From NCBI GenBank assembly GCA_036391875.1, contig DASVZA010000035.1, positions 1 through 51,745 on the forward strand: DNA of 51,745 nt. Direction: 5' to 3'. Position 1 is the stretch's first letter. Each line of letters begins with the position of its first letter. Shown here in pieces: positions 22,999 through 35,130 of the stretch. A model generated the notes under the pieces. The model saw only the letters and a program-made list of their open reading frames with translations, was not told the DNA's origin and searched no databases. Position numbers and translations under genes: made by a program. This DNA comes from Parasulfuritortus sp036391875 (GTDB lineage: Bacteria; Pseudomonadota; Gammaproteobacteria; Burkholderiales; Thiobacillaceae).

Positions 22999-24977
22999 AC
23001 TTGAACCCCCCCCAACGCGAAGCCGTCAGATATCTGGACGGCCCCTTACTGGTGCTGGCCGGCGCCGGCTCCGGCAAGACCCGGGTGATCACCCGCAAGA
23101 TCGCCTACCTGGTCAAGGAATGCGGCTTCGACCCGCGCCACGTGGCGGCCATCACCTTCACCAACAAGGCGGCCCGCGAGATGCGGGAGCGGGTGGGCGA
23201 GCTGCTCGACAAGGGCCAGGCCAAGGGCATGACTATCTCCACTTTCCATTCGCTAGGCCTGACCATCCTGCGCCACGAGGCCCGCCACCTCGGCTACAAG
23301 CCGCAGTTCTCGGTGCTGGATGCGGCCGACGCCCAGGCCATCCTGTCCGACATCATCAAGTCGCCGGACAAAGCCACCCTGCGCCGCGCGGCGGCGACGA
23401 TCTCCAACTGGAAGAACGCGCTGCTGGACCCGGACACCGCCCTGCAACAGGCCGGCGACGAAACCGAGATGCAGCTGGCCCGCGCCTATCTGAGCTACCA
23501 AGGCACGCTCAAAGCCTACCAGGCCATGGACTTCGACGACCTGATCCGCCTGCCGGTGGCGCTGTTCCAGACCGAGGCCGAGGCGCTCGGCCGCTGGCAG
23601 GGCAAGCTGCGCTATCTGCTGGTCGACGAGTACCAGGACACCAACGGCGCCCAATATGCCCTGATGAAGCTCCTCGCAGGCCCGGTCGGCCGCTTCACCG
23701 CCGTGGGCGACGACGACCAGGCGATCTATGCCTGGCGCGGCGCCGACGTGGAAAACCTGCGCCGCCTGTCGGAGGATTACCGTCAGCTCAAGCTGATCCC
23801 GCTGACCCAGAACTATCGTTCCAGCCAGCGCATCCTGCAGGCCGCCAACCAGGTCATCCGCCACAACAGCCGGCTGCATGACAAGAACCTGTGGAGCGAC
23901 CTGGGCATCGGCGAACCGATCCGGGTCGTCGACTGCAAAGACGACCGCCACGAGGCGGAAACGGTGGCCACCCGCATCGACGCCCAGCGCTTCCAGAGCC
24001 GCGGCCGTTTTTCGGACTACGCCGTGCTCTATCGCGGCAACCACCAGGCGCGCGTGCTGGAAGAAGCCCTTCGGGCGGCCAAGATTCCCTACATCCTGTC
24101 CGGCGGCCAGTCGTTCTTCGACCGCTCAGAGATCAAGGACATCACCGCCTACCTGCGCCTGATCGCCAACCCGGACGATGACCCGGCCTTCATCCGGGCC
24201 GTCACCACGCCGCGCCGCGGCATCGGCCCCAGCACCCTGGAAAAGCTCGGCCAATACGCTGCCGGGCGCCACATCAGCCTGTTCGCCGCGATGTTCGAGG
24301 AGGGCGCGCAAACCATACTGCCGGCCAAGCAGCTGCATCCCCTGCTGGAGTTCGGCGAGTTCATCAACCGGCTGGCCTTCCGTGCCGTCCGGGAGCCTGC
24401 CGGTACGTTGCTCCAGGATCTGCTGGCCGCCACCCGCTACGAAATCTGGCTCCACGACGTCGAGGATGACCGCGCCGCCCGCAGCAAATGGGAGAACGTC
24501 AGCGAATTCGTCGACTGGCTGAGCAAGAAAGGGGAGGGCGACGGCAAGAACCTGATCGAACTCAGCCAAACCGTTGCCTTGATGAACCTGCTGGAAGGCC
24601 GGGAAGAAACCGAGGTCGACGCTGTCCGGCTCTCGACCCTGCATGCAGCCAAGGGCCTGGAGTTTCCCCACGTCTTCCTGATCGGCGTGGAAGAGGAAAC
24701 GCTGCCGCACCGGGAATGCCTGGACGGCGACCGGCTGGAGGAAGAGCGCCGCCTGATGTATGTCGGCATCACCCGCGCCCGGCGCAGCCTGACCCTGACC
24801 TGGTGCAAGCGCCGGAAGCGGGGCCAGGAATGGATGCCCTGTGAGCCGTCCCGTTTCCTGGTAGAGATGGACGACGGCAATGTCAGCCGCAGCAGCGAAC
24901 CGGTCGACCCGGATGCAGCCCGCGTCGCCGGCCGGCAGAGGCTGGCCGACCTGAAGGCCATGCTGGGCGGCAGCTGA
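22989..24977 (+). CDS. rep: ATP-dependent DNA helicase Rep
   Basis: A 662-residue superfamily 1A 3'-5' helicase that helps replication forks pass protein blocks. Motif I AGAGSGKTR (about 23-31), motif II VDEYQDTN (about 213-220), motif III GDDDQAIYAWRGA (about 237-249), motif IV NYRSSQR and motif VI YVGITRARR are all visible. Overall order and length fit Rep rather than UvrD (E. coli Rep is 673 residues). The ATG at 22989 (MLSDLNPPQREAV) fits the family; a longer frame from 22935 is less likely. Confidence 0.95.
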   Translation: MLSDLNPPQREAVRYLDGPLLVLAGAGSGKTRVITRKIAYLVKECGFDPRHVAAITFTNKAAREMRERVGELLDKGQAKGMTISTFHSLGLTILRHEARHLGYKPQFSVLDAADAQAILSDIIKSPDKATLRRAAATISNWKNALLDPDTALQQAGDETEMQLARAYLSYQGTLKAYQAMDFDDLIRLPVALFQTEAEALGRWQGKLRYLLVDEYQDTNGAQYALMKLLAGPVGRFTAVGDDDQAIYAWRGADVENLRRLSEDYRQLKLIPLTQNYRSSQRILQAANQVIRHNSRLHDKNLWSDLGIGEPIRVVDCKDDRHEAETVATRIDAQRFQSRGRFSDYAVLYRGNHQARVLEEALRAAKIPYILSGGQSFFDRSEIKDITAYLRLIANPDDDPAFIRAVTTPRRGIGPSTLEKLGQYAAGRHISLFAAMFEEGAQTILPAKQLHPLLEFGEFINRLAFRAVREPAGTLLQDLLAATRYEIWLHDVEDDRAARSKWENVSEFVDWLSKKGEGDGKNLIELSQTVALMNLLEGREETEVDAVRLSTLHAAKGLEFPHVFLIGVEEETLPHRECLDGDRLEEERRLMYVGITRARRSLTLTWCKRRKRGQEWMPCEPSRFLVEMDDGNVSRSSEPVDPDAARVAGRQRLADLKAMLGGS

Positions 24978-24982
24978 AACGA

Positions 24983-25010
24983 AAAGAGCGCAACCTAGGT
25001 TGCGCTCTTT
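24983..25010. terminator. Bidirectional terminator between rep and the cytochrome gene
   Basis: A perfect 28-bp palindrome with arms AAAGAGCGCAACCT and AGGTTGCGCTCTTT lies five bases after rep and 20 bases after the convergent cytochrome gene. A and T runs at both ends make it suitable for both strands. Confidence 0.85.
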
Positions 25011-25030
25011 CTTGCGGAAGGCTGCCCGGC

Positions 25031-25849
25031 TTACTTCTTGGCAACCGACTCCGAAGTCTTGGCCTTGGCGGCGGCGGCGATGGCGGCCTTGGCCTCGTTC
25101 ACCATGTAATCGACGGCGTCGCGCGTATCCTCGTCGCTCAGCTTGTCGTTGCCGCCCTTGGCCGGACCACCGAAGGTACCGTTGATGGCGGCGCCATACA
25201 GATATTTCTTGCCCTGCTTGATCAGGCCTTCCCAGGCCTTGGTGTCGGACAGCTTCTGGGCACCGGTGATGCCGGTGTCATGGCAGGAGGCGCAGTTTTC
25301 ACCGTAGACCTTCTTGCCCTGGGTCAGTTGGGCAGCGGTGGGCTCGACCTCCTTCATCAGCACCGGCTCGAACTTGGCGCCGGCGGCATTGGCCATGTAG
25401 GCGATGGCACGCGCCACTTCCAGATCGGTCAGATCGGGTTCGCCGCCACGGGCAGGCATCTTGTTGAAACCATTCATCGCATGCTGCAGCAGGGTGTCCC
25501 AACCCTTGGCGATGCGCGGCGCCCAGAGGGCCTTGTCCTTGAACTTGGGTGAACCCAGGGCACCGGAACCGTGGCAGTTGGTACATACGTTGTTGAACAC
25601 CTGCTCGCCGGTCATGTCCACATGCGGAACGTTGGGATCGATGGCGAGCGACTGGCCGATGGGCTGGATGCGTTCGCGGTTGGCTTTGTCGATGACCGCA
25701 GTCGTATCCTTGTCTACCTGCCTGGCTTGTATGCTCACGACCAAGCCGACGATCAGCGCAATCGCCAACAAGGGCGCAAACAATCCGCCCAGCAACGCGG
25801 ACAGGAACTCCATCGGAGTGGTTTTGGTCATTTCGTGGTGTTCAGCCAT
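25031..25849 (-). CDS. Membrane-anchored diheme cytochrome c
   Basis: A 272-residue protein. One N-terminal membrane anchor (about 14-42, FLSALLGGLFAPLLAIALIVGLVVSI) holds two cytochrome c domains in the periplasm. Heme motifs are CTNCH (about residue 89) and CASCH (about 190), with distal Met in NKMPARGG; GAAINGTFGGPAKGG is the corresponding loop of the second domain and lacks a clear Met. Fold resembles the c5 type. It likely carries electrons to a terminal oxidase. The start at 25849 (MAEHHEMTK) has AAGGA upstream. A Lys/Ala-rich tail ends the protein. Confidence 0.9.
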   Translation of the reverse strand: MAEHHEMTKTTPMEFLSALLGGLFAPLLAIALIVGLVVSIQARQVDKDTTAVIDKANRERIQPIGQSLAIDPNVPHVDMTGEQVFNNVCTNCHGSGALGSPKFKDKALWAPRIAKGWDTLLQHAMNGFNKMPARGGEPDLTDLEVARAIAYMANAAGAKFEPVLMKEVEPTAAQLTQGKKVYGENCASCHDTGITGAQKLSDTKAWEGLIKQGKKYLYGAAINGTFGGPAKGGNDKLSDEDTRDAVDYMVNEAKAAIAAAAKAKTSESVAKK

Positions 25850-26013
25850 TTTTATATTGTCCTTGCAGCGGGATTGCAAAACCTGGCAATTATGAAGTAA
25901 ATCGCTGCCAACCGGAAGGCGCCTATGGTATTCTCCACCCCCTCCGACGTGGAGATGCCGGCCTTCTGACTAGAATCGGTTTATGGCTGGAATAGATTGG
26001 AAATCCCTACAAC

Positions 26014-26090
26014 GCGCCCGTAGCTCAGCTGGATAGAGTACTGCCCTCCGAAGGCAGGGGTCGGACGTTCGAATCGTCTCGGGCGCGCCA
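26014..26090 (+). tRNA. tRNA-Arg (CCG)
   Basis: A 77-nt tRNA with acceptor GCGCCCG/CGGGCGC, anticodon stem CTGCC/GGCAG around CTCCGAA (anticodon CCG), T-arm region GACGTTCGAATCGTC and encoded CCA. A small hairpin CTGCC-ACCCT-GGCAG follows at about 26114-26128. The 164-nt gap to the cytochrome gene holds no gene I can see. Confidence 0.97.
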
Positions 26091-26166
26091 AATCACCACA
26101 TATCGATCGGGTCTGCCACCCTGGCAGGCCTGCCCTCCCTGAGGCTCAGGCAAGCCTGCCGACCCA

Positions 26167-26670
26167 TCAATACAGCCTGTTCGGATAGTCCCGTGTTGAT
26201 CGCTGCGTGTGCCGTTCCACCCAATTCTGGGCCATGGCTTCCTGTTTGGCGGTTGCACGCCTTATGGCAGGCCGAGATCGCGAATTCGGTTCGACCCGCA
26301 TCAGCAGCAGCTGGAACAGCTCTGCACTGATCTCAGCATCCTTCCTGCTGAGGTAAGGGCCGTGAAAAACCGCTTCGTCTCCATAGACCAGATCGCCGCG
26401 GCCCTTGGGCCATGAGACGATATAAAACCCCTTGGCCAGAGGCCGGCCGTTTCTGCGCGAGTAAGTTCGTTGATAAGACTCGGCGTCGATCAGCCTGAAT
26501 TGCCCATAAACCCAGACGACTTCAAGCTGATAGGGCGATACCTCCGCACCGGTACGCCTCGCTGACAGCAGGAACGATAGAAAATCCCTGCCGAATTGCA
26601 CTTGGTTCGAACTGGCACCTTGTGATTGATCGATTACCCGGTCGATCCCCGGGGTTGGTGGCGGCGCCAT
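26167..26670 (-). CDS. Uncharacterised 167-residue protein coupled to DUF2934 gene
   Basis: I do not recognise this family. The start at 26670 (MAPPPTPGID) lies two bases after the DUF2934 stop, which suggests translational coupling. No signal peptide or membrane segment is seen. The central part (residues about 40-130; LEVVWVYGQFRLIDAESYQR, then KGFYIVSWPKGRGDLVYGDEAVFHGPY) is rich in aromatic residues and looks like a small globular beta-rich fold. The C-terminus is basic (RSRPAIRRATAKQEA). It runs toward the tRNA-Arg gene on the opposite strand. Confidence 0.6.
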   Translation of the reverse strand: MAPPPTPGIDRVIDQSQGASSNQVQFGRDFLSFLLSARRTGAEVSPYQLEVVWVYGQFRLIDAESYQRTYSRRNGRPLAKGFYIVSWPKGRGDLVYGDEAVFHGPYLSRKDAEISAELFQLLLMRVEPNSRSRPAIRRATAKQEAMAQNWVERHTQRSTRDYPNRLY

Positions 26671-26672
26671 GA

Positions 26673-26870
26673 TCAACGCAACTCCATACGGGCGGCAAAT
26701 TGCTGCTCCGCCTGGAGCCAATCGGCCATTTCATCCCCCGGAGCAAACCCGCGCGCTTCAGCCAAATAATAGGCATGTGTGGCTATCCAAGTCTCGCGCC
26801 CCTGTTGATCTGCTGTTTTATCGATGGATTCCTTGTTATCTACTGTCGCCTTTTTTGTCTTTGCAGCCAT
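26673..26870 (-). CDS. DUF2934 family small protein
   Basis: A 65-residue protein: a Lys/Thr-rich start (MAAKTKKATVDNK), then the DUF2934 core with AYYLAEARGFAPGDEMADWLQAEQQF. Family function is unknown; it is common in proteobacteria as a short stand-alone protein. The ATG at 26870 has an excellent AAAGGAGG eight bases upstream. It has its own predicted promoter and forms a two-gene unit with the 167-residue protein. Confidence 0.8.
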   Translation of the reverse strand: MAAKTKKATVDNKESIDKTADQQGRETWIATHAYYLAEARGFAPGDEMADWLQAEQQFAARMELR

Positions 26871-26922
26871 GGCGTTTACCTCCTTTGGGAAAACCAAGGG
26901 TTTCAAAAACTCTTTATAGAAA

Positions 26923-26950
26923 GGAATCATTACATTACAAGCGCCGCATA
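26923..26950 (-). promoter_or_regulatory. Predicted sigma-70 promoter of the DUF2934 pair
   Basis: Minus-strand TTGTAA (26945-26950) and TATAAA (26923-26928) are 16 bp apart, about 50 nt above the ATG in an AT-rich stretch of an otherwise GC-rich region. Confidence 0.5.
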
Positions 26951-27008
26951 GGCATCCTGGGCCGTAGGCCAAGGGACGCCCCCGATTTGTTATTTTCTGA
27001 GCGGTTCG

Positions 27009-28838
27009 TTATTCAACCGTGACCGACTTGGCGAGATTTCTCGGCTTGTCCACATCAGTGCCTTTGCATAGAGCAGTATGGTAGGCAAGCAACTGAACCG
27101 GGATGGCGTGGACGATGGGCGACAACACGCCTACGTGTCGCGGTGTGCGGATGACATGGACCTCGTCGGTCTCGCCGAAGTGACTGTCGAGGTCGGCGAA
27201 CACATACAGCTGCCCCCCTCTGGCGCGCACTTCCTGCATGTTGGACTTCACCTTTTCCAGCAGGGTGTCATTCGGTGCGATCACAACCACCGGCATATTG
27301 GTATCCACCAGCGCCAAGGGCCCGTGTTTCAACTCGCCGGCCGGGTAGGCCTCGGCGTGGATATAGGAAATCTCCTTCAGTTTGAGCGCGCCTTCCAGGG
27401 CGATTGGGTAATGCAAGCCACGGCCGAGGAAGAGGGCGTGCTGCTTGTCGGCAAACTGGTCGGCCCAGAGCTTGATCTGCGGTTCCAGATTGAGCGCATG
27501 CTGCACGCTTCCGGGAAGCTGGCGCAGGGCCTCGATGTGACTTTGCTCCAGTTCGGTCGACAGGTGGCCGCGCAGTTTGGCCAGCGTCAATGCCAATATG
27601 AACAATGCGCATAGCTGGGTGGTGAATGCCTTGGTCGAGGCAACGCCGATCTCGGCTCCGGCCCGGGTGTAGAACACCAGCTTGCTGGCGCGGGGCAGGG
27701 CGCTTTCCTGGACGTTGCAAATCGACAGGGTATGTTCGTGGCCCAACGCCTTGGCCCGTTTCAGGGCTTCCATGGTATCCAGCGTCTCACCGGATTGGGA
27801 GATGGTGACCACCAACTGACGGGGATTCGGAATGGAATCGCGGTAGCGGTATTCGTGGCCCAGTTCGACATTGCATGGAATGCGGGCGAGCGACTCGATC
27901 CAATAGCGGCCGACCTGGCTGGCGTAGTGGCTGGTGCCTGCCGCCAGGATCAGGATGCTGTCGATGTCGTGGAACACCGTCTCGGCGCCGGGGCCGAACA
28001 AATCGGGGCTTACACCACCGTCGATGACGCCTTCCAAAGTGTCCGAGACTGCACGCGGCTGCTCGTGAATCTCCTTCTGCATATAGTGGGCATAGGGGCC
28101 AAGATCAATAGCATCGGCAGACACCTCGGACAGGCGCTCTTCACGCACTACATCGTTGCCTTCGCGATCCACGATGCGGACCGCATCCCGGCTTACCGCA
28201 GCGACATCACCTTCTTCCAGGTAGATGACACGTCGTGTCTCCGACAGCAGCGCGGAGACATCCGAGGCGAAATAGTTTTCGCCGTCACCCAGGCCGATCA
28301 GCAGCGGGCAGCCCATCCGGGCGCAGCAGATCAGGTCGGGCGAGGCGAGGGCGACCACACCGATGGCGTAGGCGCCTTGCAATTCGGCCACCGTCTTGCG
28401 GGTCGCCTCGAACAGGTCACCGGTCTGCTTGAAGTAATGATCGAGGAGGTGGGCGATCACTTCGGTGTCGGTCTGCGACTCGAAGCGGTAGCCCATGGCC
28501 ATGAGGCGGATGCGCTGCTCTTCGTGATTCTCGATGATGCCGTTGTGGACCACGGCGATGCGGTTTTCTGAGATGTGCGGATGGGCGTTGGCCTCGGTCA
28601 CGCCGCCATGGGTGGCCCAGCGGGTATGGCCGATGCCGAGCGGCCCGCTAAGTTGCTGGGCTTCGGCACCGGCTTCCATTTCCACGACGCGGCCGACCCG
28701 GCGCACCCGTTCCAGCCTGCCGTCATGCAGCACTGCCGCACCGGCTGAATCGTAGCCCCGGTATTCCAGGCGCTTGAGTCCCTGCACGATGACCGGAACG
28801 ACATTACGTTGGCCGATGGCGCCGACGATCCCACACAT
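27009..28838 (-). CDS. glmS: Glutamine-fructose-6-phosphate aminotransferase (isomerising)
   Basis: A 609-residue enzyme that makes glucosamine-6-phosphate, first step to UDP-GlcNAc. The glutaminase domain starts with nucleophile Cys2 (MCGIVGAIG), then GHTRWATHG and the NHRYRGYD-like EYRGYDSAG; two SIS sugar-isomerase domains follow (ISQSGETLDT, LGRGLHYPIALEGALKLKE), ending KPRNLAKSVTVE. Length matches E. coli GlmS. It lies 13 nt after glmU, so both are co-transcribed. No glmS ribozyme is expected or seen. Confidence 0.97.
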   Translation of the reverse strand: MCGIVGAIGQRNVVPVIVQGLKRLEYRGYDSAGAAVLHDGRLERVRRVGRVVEMEAGAEAQQLSGPLGIGHTRWATHGGVTEANAHPHISENRIAVVHNGIIENHEEQRIRLMAMGYRFESQTDTEVIAHLLDHYFKQTGDLFEATRKTVAELQGAYAIGVVALASPDLICCARMGCPLLIGLGDGENYFASDVSALLSETRRVIYLEEGDVAAVSRDAVRIVDREGNDVVREERLSEVSADAIDLGPYAHYMQKEIHEQPRAVSDTLEGVIDGGVSPDLFGPGAETVFHDIDSILILAAGTSHYASQVGRYWIESLARIPCNVELGHEYRYRDSIPNPRQLVVTISQSGETLDTMEALKRAKALGHEHTLSICNVQESALPRASKLVFYTRAGAEIGVASTKAFTTQLCALFILALTLAKLRGHLSTELEQSHIEALRQLPGSVQHALNLEPQIKLWADQFADKQHALFLGRGLHYPIALEGALKLKEISYIHAEAYPAGELKHGPLALVDTNMPVVVIAPNDTLLEKVKSNMQEVRARGGQLYVFADLDSHFGETDEVHVIRTPRHVGVLSPIVHAIPVQLLAYHTALCKGTDVDKPRNLAKSVTVE

Positions 28839-28851
28839 ATGTAACTCTTCC

Positions 28852-30225
28852 TTACTTTTGCTTTTTTTCCGGCCGCCGCCAGCCGACGATGGTCAATTGT
28901 TTAGCTCGCGACAGGGTCAACTCACCAGCCGGCGCATCCTTGGTCAGGGTGGTACCGGCCCCTAGGGTCGCTCCTTTGCCGACCGTGACCGGAGCCACCA
29001 GTTGAGTGTCGGAGCCAATAAATGCATCGTCCTCGATCACGGTCCGGTGCTTGTTGGCGCCGTCGTAATTGCAGGTGATGGTGCCTGCGCCGATGTTGAC
29101 CTTGCGTCCCACGCTGGCATCGCCGACATAGGACAGGTGGTTGATCTTCGAATTGAAGCCCACCTGGGCATTTTTCAATTCGACGAAGTTGCCGATGTGG
29201 ACTGCCTCGGCCAATTCGGTGCCGGGGCGGATACGCGCGAAAGGGCCGATGATCGCATCCGCGCCGATGCGGGCACCGTCGATGTGGCTGTATGGCTTGA
29301 TTTCCACTCCTGCTCCGATTGCCGCATCCTTCAAGACAGAGTTGGCGCCCACTCTCACGTTGTCGGCCAGGGTGACCTGTCCTTCGAACACACAGTTGAC
29401 GTCGATCAGGACGTCCCGACCGCATTCAAGCGTGCCTCGAACATCGATGCGGGCCGGATCGATCAGGGTCACACCGTTGGCCATCAACATCTCAGCCGTA
29501 TTCCGTTGCCAACGCCTTTCCAGTTCCGCCAGTTGGGCACGGCTGTTGACGCCCATGACTTCCCATTCTGCAGCGGGATGACAAGGAAGTATGTGCTCAC
29601 CTTCGGCTGCAGCCATGCCGATCACATCGGTCAGATAATATTCCCCCTGGGCATTGGCCTTGCCCAACCGACTCAGCCAACCCACCAGTTTGGCGGTCGG
29701 CAGACAGAGAATTCCCGTGTTGACTTCGTGGATGGCCAGTTCCGCTGCGTTGGCATCCTTGTGTTCCACAATCCGCTCCACCCTCCCCCCCGCATCACGG
29801 ACGATCCGGCCGTACCCTGTCGGATCGGCCAGATTGACGGTCAACAGCGCGATGCCGCCGTCGCGTGCGATCAGCGTCATCTGCTGCAGCGTCTCGGGCT
29901 GGATCAGCGGCACATCGCCGTACAGGATCAGACAGATGCCGGCCGTGTCCAAGTGCGGTGCGGCCTGCTGCACGGCATGGCCGGTTCCCAGTTGCGGTTC
30001 CTGACGCACCCAAGCCAACTCGCTTCGCCCGATCGACTCGGGCAAGGCCTCGCCTCCGTGGCCGTACACAACGCAAATCCGGCTCGGACTGAGCTTATCG
30101 GCTGCCGCCAGCACATGGCCGATCAGCGGCTTTCCGGCCAAGGGATGCAGCACCTTGGGCAAGTCGGATTTCATACGAGTACCCTTGCCGGCTGCGAGGA
30201 TGACAATCGTGAGGGAAGAATTCAT
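28852..30225 (-). CDS. glmU: Bifunctional GlcNAc-1-P uridyltransferase / GlcN-1-P acetyltransferase
   Basis: A 457-residue enzyme making UDP-GlcNAc for peptidoglycan and LPS. The N-terminal pyrophosphorylase domain has LAAGKGTRMKSDLPKVLHPLAGKP (about 10-33) and YGDVPLI; from about residue 255 the left-handed beta helix of hexapeptide repeats begins, with acetyltransferase residues in NFVELKNAQVG and INHLSYVGDASVG. The start is 72 nt after the atpC stop, beyond a terminator, so expression may depend partly on read-through from the atp operon. Confidence 0.97.
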   Translation of the reverse strand: MNSSLTIVILAAGKGTRMKSDLPKVLHPLAGKPLIGHVLAAADKLSPSRICVVYGHGGEALPESIGRSELAWVRQEPQLGTGHAVQQAAPHLDTAGICLILYGDVPLIQPETLQQMTLIARDGGIALLTVNLADPTGYGRIVRDAGGRVERIVEHKDANAAELAIHEVNTGILCLPTAKLVGWLSRLGKANAQGEYYLTDVIGMAAAEGEHILPCHPAAEWEVMGVNSRAQLAELERRWQRNTAEMLMANGVTLIDPARIDVRGTLECGRDVLIDVNCVFEGQVTLADNVRVGANSVLKDAAIGAGVEIKPYSHIDGARIGADAIIGPFARIRPGTELAEAVHIGNFVELKNAQVGFNSKINHLSYVGDASVGRKVNIGAGTITCNYDGANKHRTVIEDDAFIGSDTQLVAPVTVGKGATLGAGTTLTKDAPAGELTLSRAKQLTIVGWRRPEKKQK

Positions 30226-30254
30226 AGCCGATGATTATACGAGGCCGGAAATGA

Positions 30255-30281
30255 TAAAAGGCAGCCGAAGCTGCCTTTTAT
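30255..30281 (-). terminator. Terminator of the atp operon
   Basis: Arms AAAAGGCAGC and GCTGCCTTTT with a tetraloop and a T run on the minus strand, 16 bases after the atpC stop. The flanking A's give it bidirectional potential. Only about 30 nt separate it from the glmU start. Confidence 0.85.
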
Positions 30282-30296
30282 TCTCAACGCCGTTTC

Positions 30297-30722
30297 TCAA
30301 TGATGTTGCTTGCGCAACTTGTCGATCGCGGCCAGTTGGGCGACCGCCTGGGCCAGTTCGGCCTGCGCCTGGGCATACTCCATTGCGCCGGTCCGGTTGG
30401 TCATGGCCTCTTCGGCCTGCTTCTTGGCCTCGATGGCACGCGCCTCGTCCAGATCGGCGCCGCGGATGGCGGTATCGGACAGGATGGTCACGATGCCGGG
30501 CTGCACTTCCAGAATGCCGCCCGAAACATAGATCAGATCCACTTCGTCGCGGTCGGGCGCCTTGATGCGTACGGAACCCGGCTTGATGCGCGTGAGCAGC
30601 GGAGCGTGGCGGGGGTAAATGCCCACTTCGCCCATTTCTGCGGGCACGACCACGAACTCGGCCAAGCCCGAGTAAATGGCCGCTTCCGCACTCACGATAT
30701 CCAGGTGGAGAGTCATTGCCAT
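30297..30722 (-). CDS. atpC: F1 ATP synthase subunit epsilon
   Basis: A 141-residue central-stalk subunit that links rotor and catalytic head and can inhibit ATP hydrolysis. The N-terminal beta sandwich begins MTLHLDIVSAEAAIYSGLAEFVVVPAEMGEVGIYPRHAPLL; the C-terminal helical hairpin is Ala/Gln rich (EYAQAQAELAQAVAQLAAID). It is the last gene of the atp operon, 27 nt after atpD. Confidence 0.97.
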   Translation of the reverse strand: MAMTLHLDIVSAEAAIYSGLAEFVVVPAEMGEVGIYPRHAPLLTRIKPGSVRIKAPDRDEVDLIYVSGGILEVQPGIVTILSDTAIRGADLDEARAIEAKKQAEEAMTNRTGAMEYAQAQAELAQAVAQLAAIDKLRKQHH

Positions 30723-30749
30723 GATGGCGTTTCCTTATCGTTGCCGCGC

Positions 30750-32129
<1,380 letters not shown>

Positions 32130-32158
32130 CGCAGTATTTCCTGACTAGTTTTGAATCT

Positions 32159-33019
32159 TTACACGGCCGCCGCGCCAGCGACGATCTCCGACAATTCCTT
32201 GGTAATGGCGGCCTGGCGGGTCTTGTTGTAGACCAGCTTCAGTTCCTCGATCACGGTCTTGGCGTTGTCCGATGCGGACTTCATGGCCACCATCCGGGCG
32301 GATTGTTCGCACGCCATATTTTCGGCCACCGCCTGGTAGATCAGCGCCTCGACATAGCGCACCATCAGGCCATCGACGACACCCTTGGCTTCCGGTTCGT
32401 AGATGTAATCCCAGTAGGTTTCCTTCGGTTCGGGCTCGCCATAGAGCGGCAGCAGCTGATTGAAGGTCACTTCCTGTTTCATGGTGTTGATGAAGCGTGA
32501 ATAGATCAGGTACAGGGCGTCGATGCGGCCTTCCTTGAAGGCCTCGAGCATGATCTGGACCGGGCCGATCAATTTCTCCATATGCGGCGTATCGCCCAGA
32601 CCGGTGACCTGGGACACGATATTCGCACCCAGGCGCTGCATGAAGCCCGAGCCCTTGTTGCCGATGGCGGTGACATCCACTTCGATCTTCTGGCCGTCCC
32701 AGTCCTTCATCTTGTTCAACGCCAGACGCATCGCGTTGGTGTTGAGCGCACCGCACAGGCCCTTGTCGGTGGTGACCAGGATCAGACCGACGCGCTTGGT
32801 CTGAGGACGGTTCTCGATGAAAGGATGCTTGTACTCGGGGTGGGCATGACTGAAGTGGGCCGCGACCTGTGCGATCTTTTCGGCATAGGGACGGGCGTGC
32901 TTCATCCGTTCCTGCGCCTTGCGCATCTTGGAAGCGGCCACCATTTCCATGGCCTTGGTGATCTTGCGCGTGTTTTCCACGCTCTTGATCTTGGTGCGGA
33001 TCTCTTTTCCGGCAGCCAT
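32159..33019 (-). CDS. atpG: F1 ATP synthase subunit gamma
   Basis: The 286-residue central rotor shaft. N-terminal helix MAAGKEIRTKIKSVENTRKITKAMEMVAASKM and C-terminal helix AMKSASDNAKTVIEELKLVYNKTRQAAITKELSEIV form the coiled coil; the LVTTDKGLCGALN Rossmann-like core lies between. The ATG at 33019 is internal to a longer open frame and is chosen by homology. Confidence 0.97.
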   Translation of the reverse strand: MAAGKEIRTKIKSVENTRKITKAMEMVAASKMRKAQERMKHARPYAEKIAQVAAHFSHAHPEYKHPFIENRPQTKRVGLILVTTDKGLCGALNTNAMRLALNKMKDWDGQKIEVDVTAIGNKGSGFMQRLGANIVSQVTGLGDTPHMEKLIGPVQIMLEAFKEGRIDALYLIYSRFINTMKQEVTFNQLLPLYGEPEPKETYWDYIYEPEAKGVVDGLMVRYVEALIYQAVAENMACEQSARMVAMKSASDNAKTVIEELKLVYNKTRQAAITKELSEIVAGAAAV

Positions 33020-33030
33020 CTCAGTTCCGA

Positions 33031-34572
<1,542 letters not shown>

Positions 34573-34591
34573 AATGACTCCAGATTCTTAA

Positions 34592-35128
34592 TCAACCTTT
34601 CAGGGTGGCGGCCATACTTGCCAACCTGCCACGCACCGACGCATCCATAACCTCGTCGCCCACTTGAATCACCACACCGCCGATCAATTCGGGGTCGACC
34701 TCCTGCGTGGCCTCGATCTTGCGATCGAACTTGGCTTCCAGTTTCGCCACCAGCCCGGCCATCTGTTCGGCAGACAAGGGGTACGCCGTGGTGATGCGCG
34801 CTTCCAGCACGCCTTCCAACTCTGCCTTGATCTCTTCAAACAGGCGCACGATTTCGGCCAGGCTGTCGAAACGCTTGTTTTCGGCCAACAACCGAACGAA
34901 GTTGACGCCTTCGACATTCAGCCGGTCTCCGCAGATGGCCACGATGACATCGGCCACTCGTTCGGACGGCACGGAAGGGTTGCCGGCCAGTGCAGACACT
35001 TGGGGGTCGCACGCGACCTGCGCTGCCGCGGTCAGCATATCGGACCAGGCTTGCCAGTTACTGCCCTCCTTTGCCAGCCGTGCGACGGCTTCGGCATAAG
35101 GACGGGCGATAGTGGTGATCTCGGCCAT
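34592..35128 (-). CDS. atpH: F1 ATP synthase subunit delta
   Basis: The 178-residue peripheral-stalk cap that joins subunit b dimers to F1. It begins MAEITTIARPYAEAVARLA and ends with the conserved VDPELIGGVVIQVGDEVMDASVRGRLASM pattern. It is two bases after the atpF stop and 19 nt before atpA. Confidence 0.97.
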   Translation of the reverse strand: MAEITTIARPYAEAVARLAKEGSNWQAWSDMLTAAAQVACDPQVSALAGNPSVPSERVADVIVAICGDRLNVEGVNFVRLLAENKRFDSLAEIVRLFEEIKAELEGVLEARITTAYPLSAEQMAGLVAKLEAKFDRKIEATQEVDPELIGGVVIQVGDEVMDASVRGRLASMAATLKG

Positions 35129-35130
35129 GG

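Noticed and set aside
26839..27008. glmS ribozyme or other leader RNA near glmS
   Set aside because: The sequence lies downstream of glmS; upstream is glmU with a 13-nt gap, so there is no room for a ribozyme.
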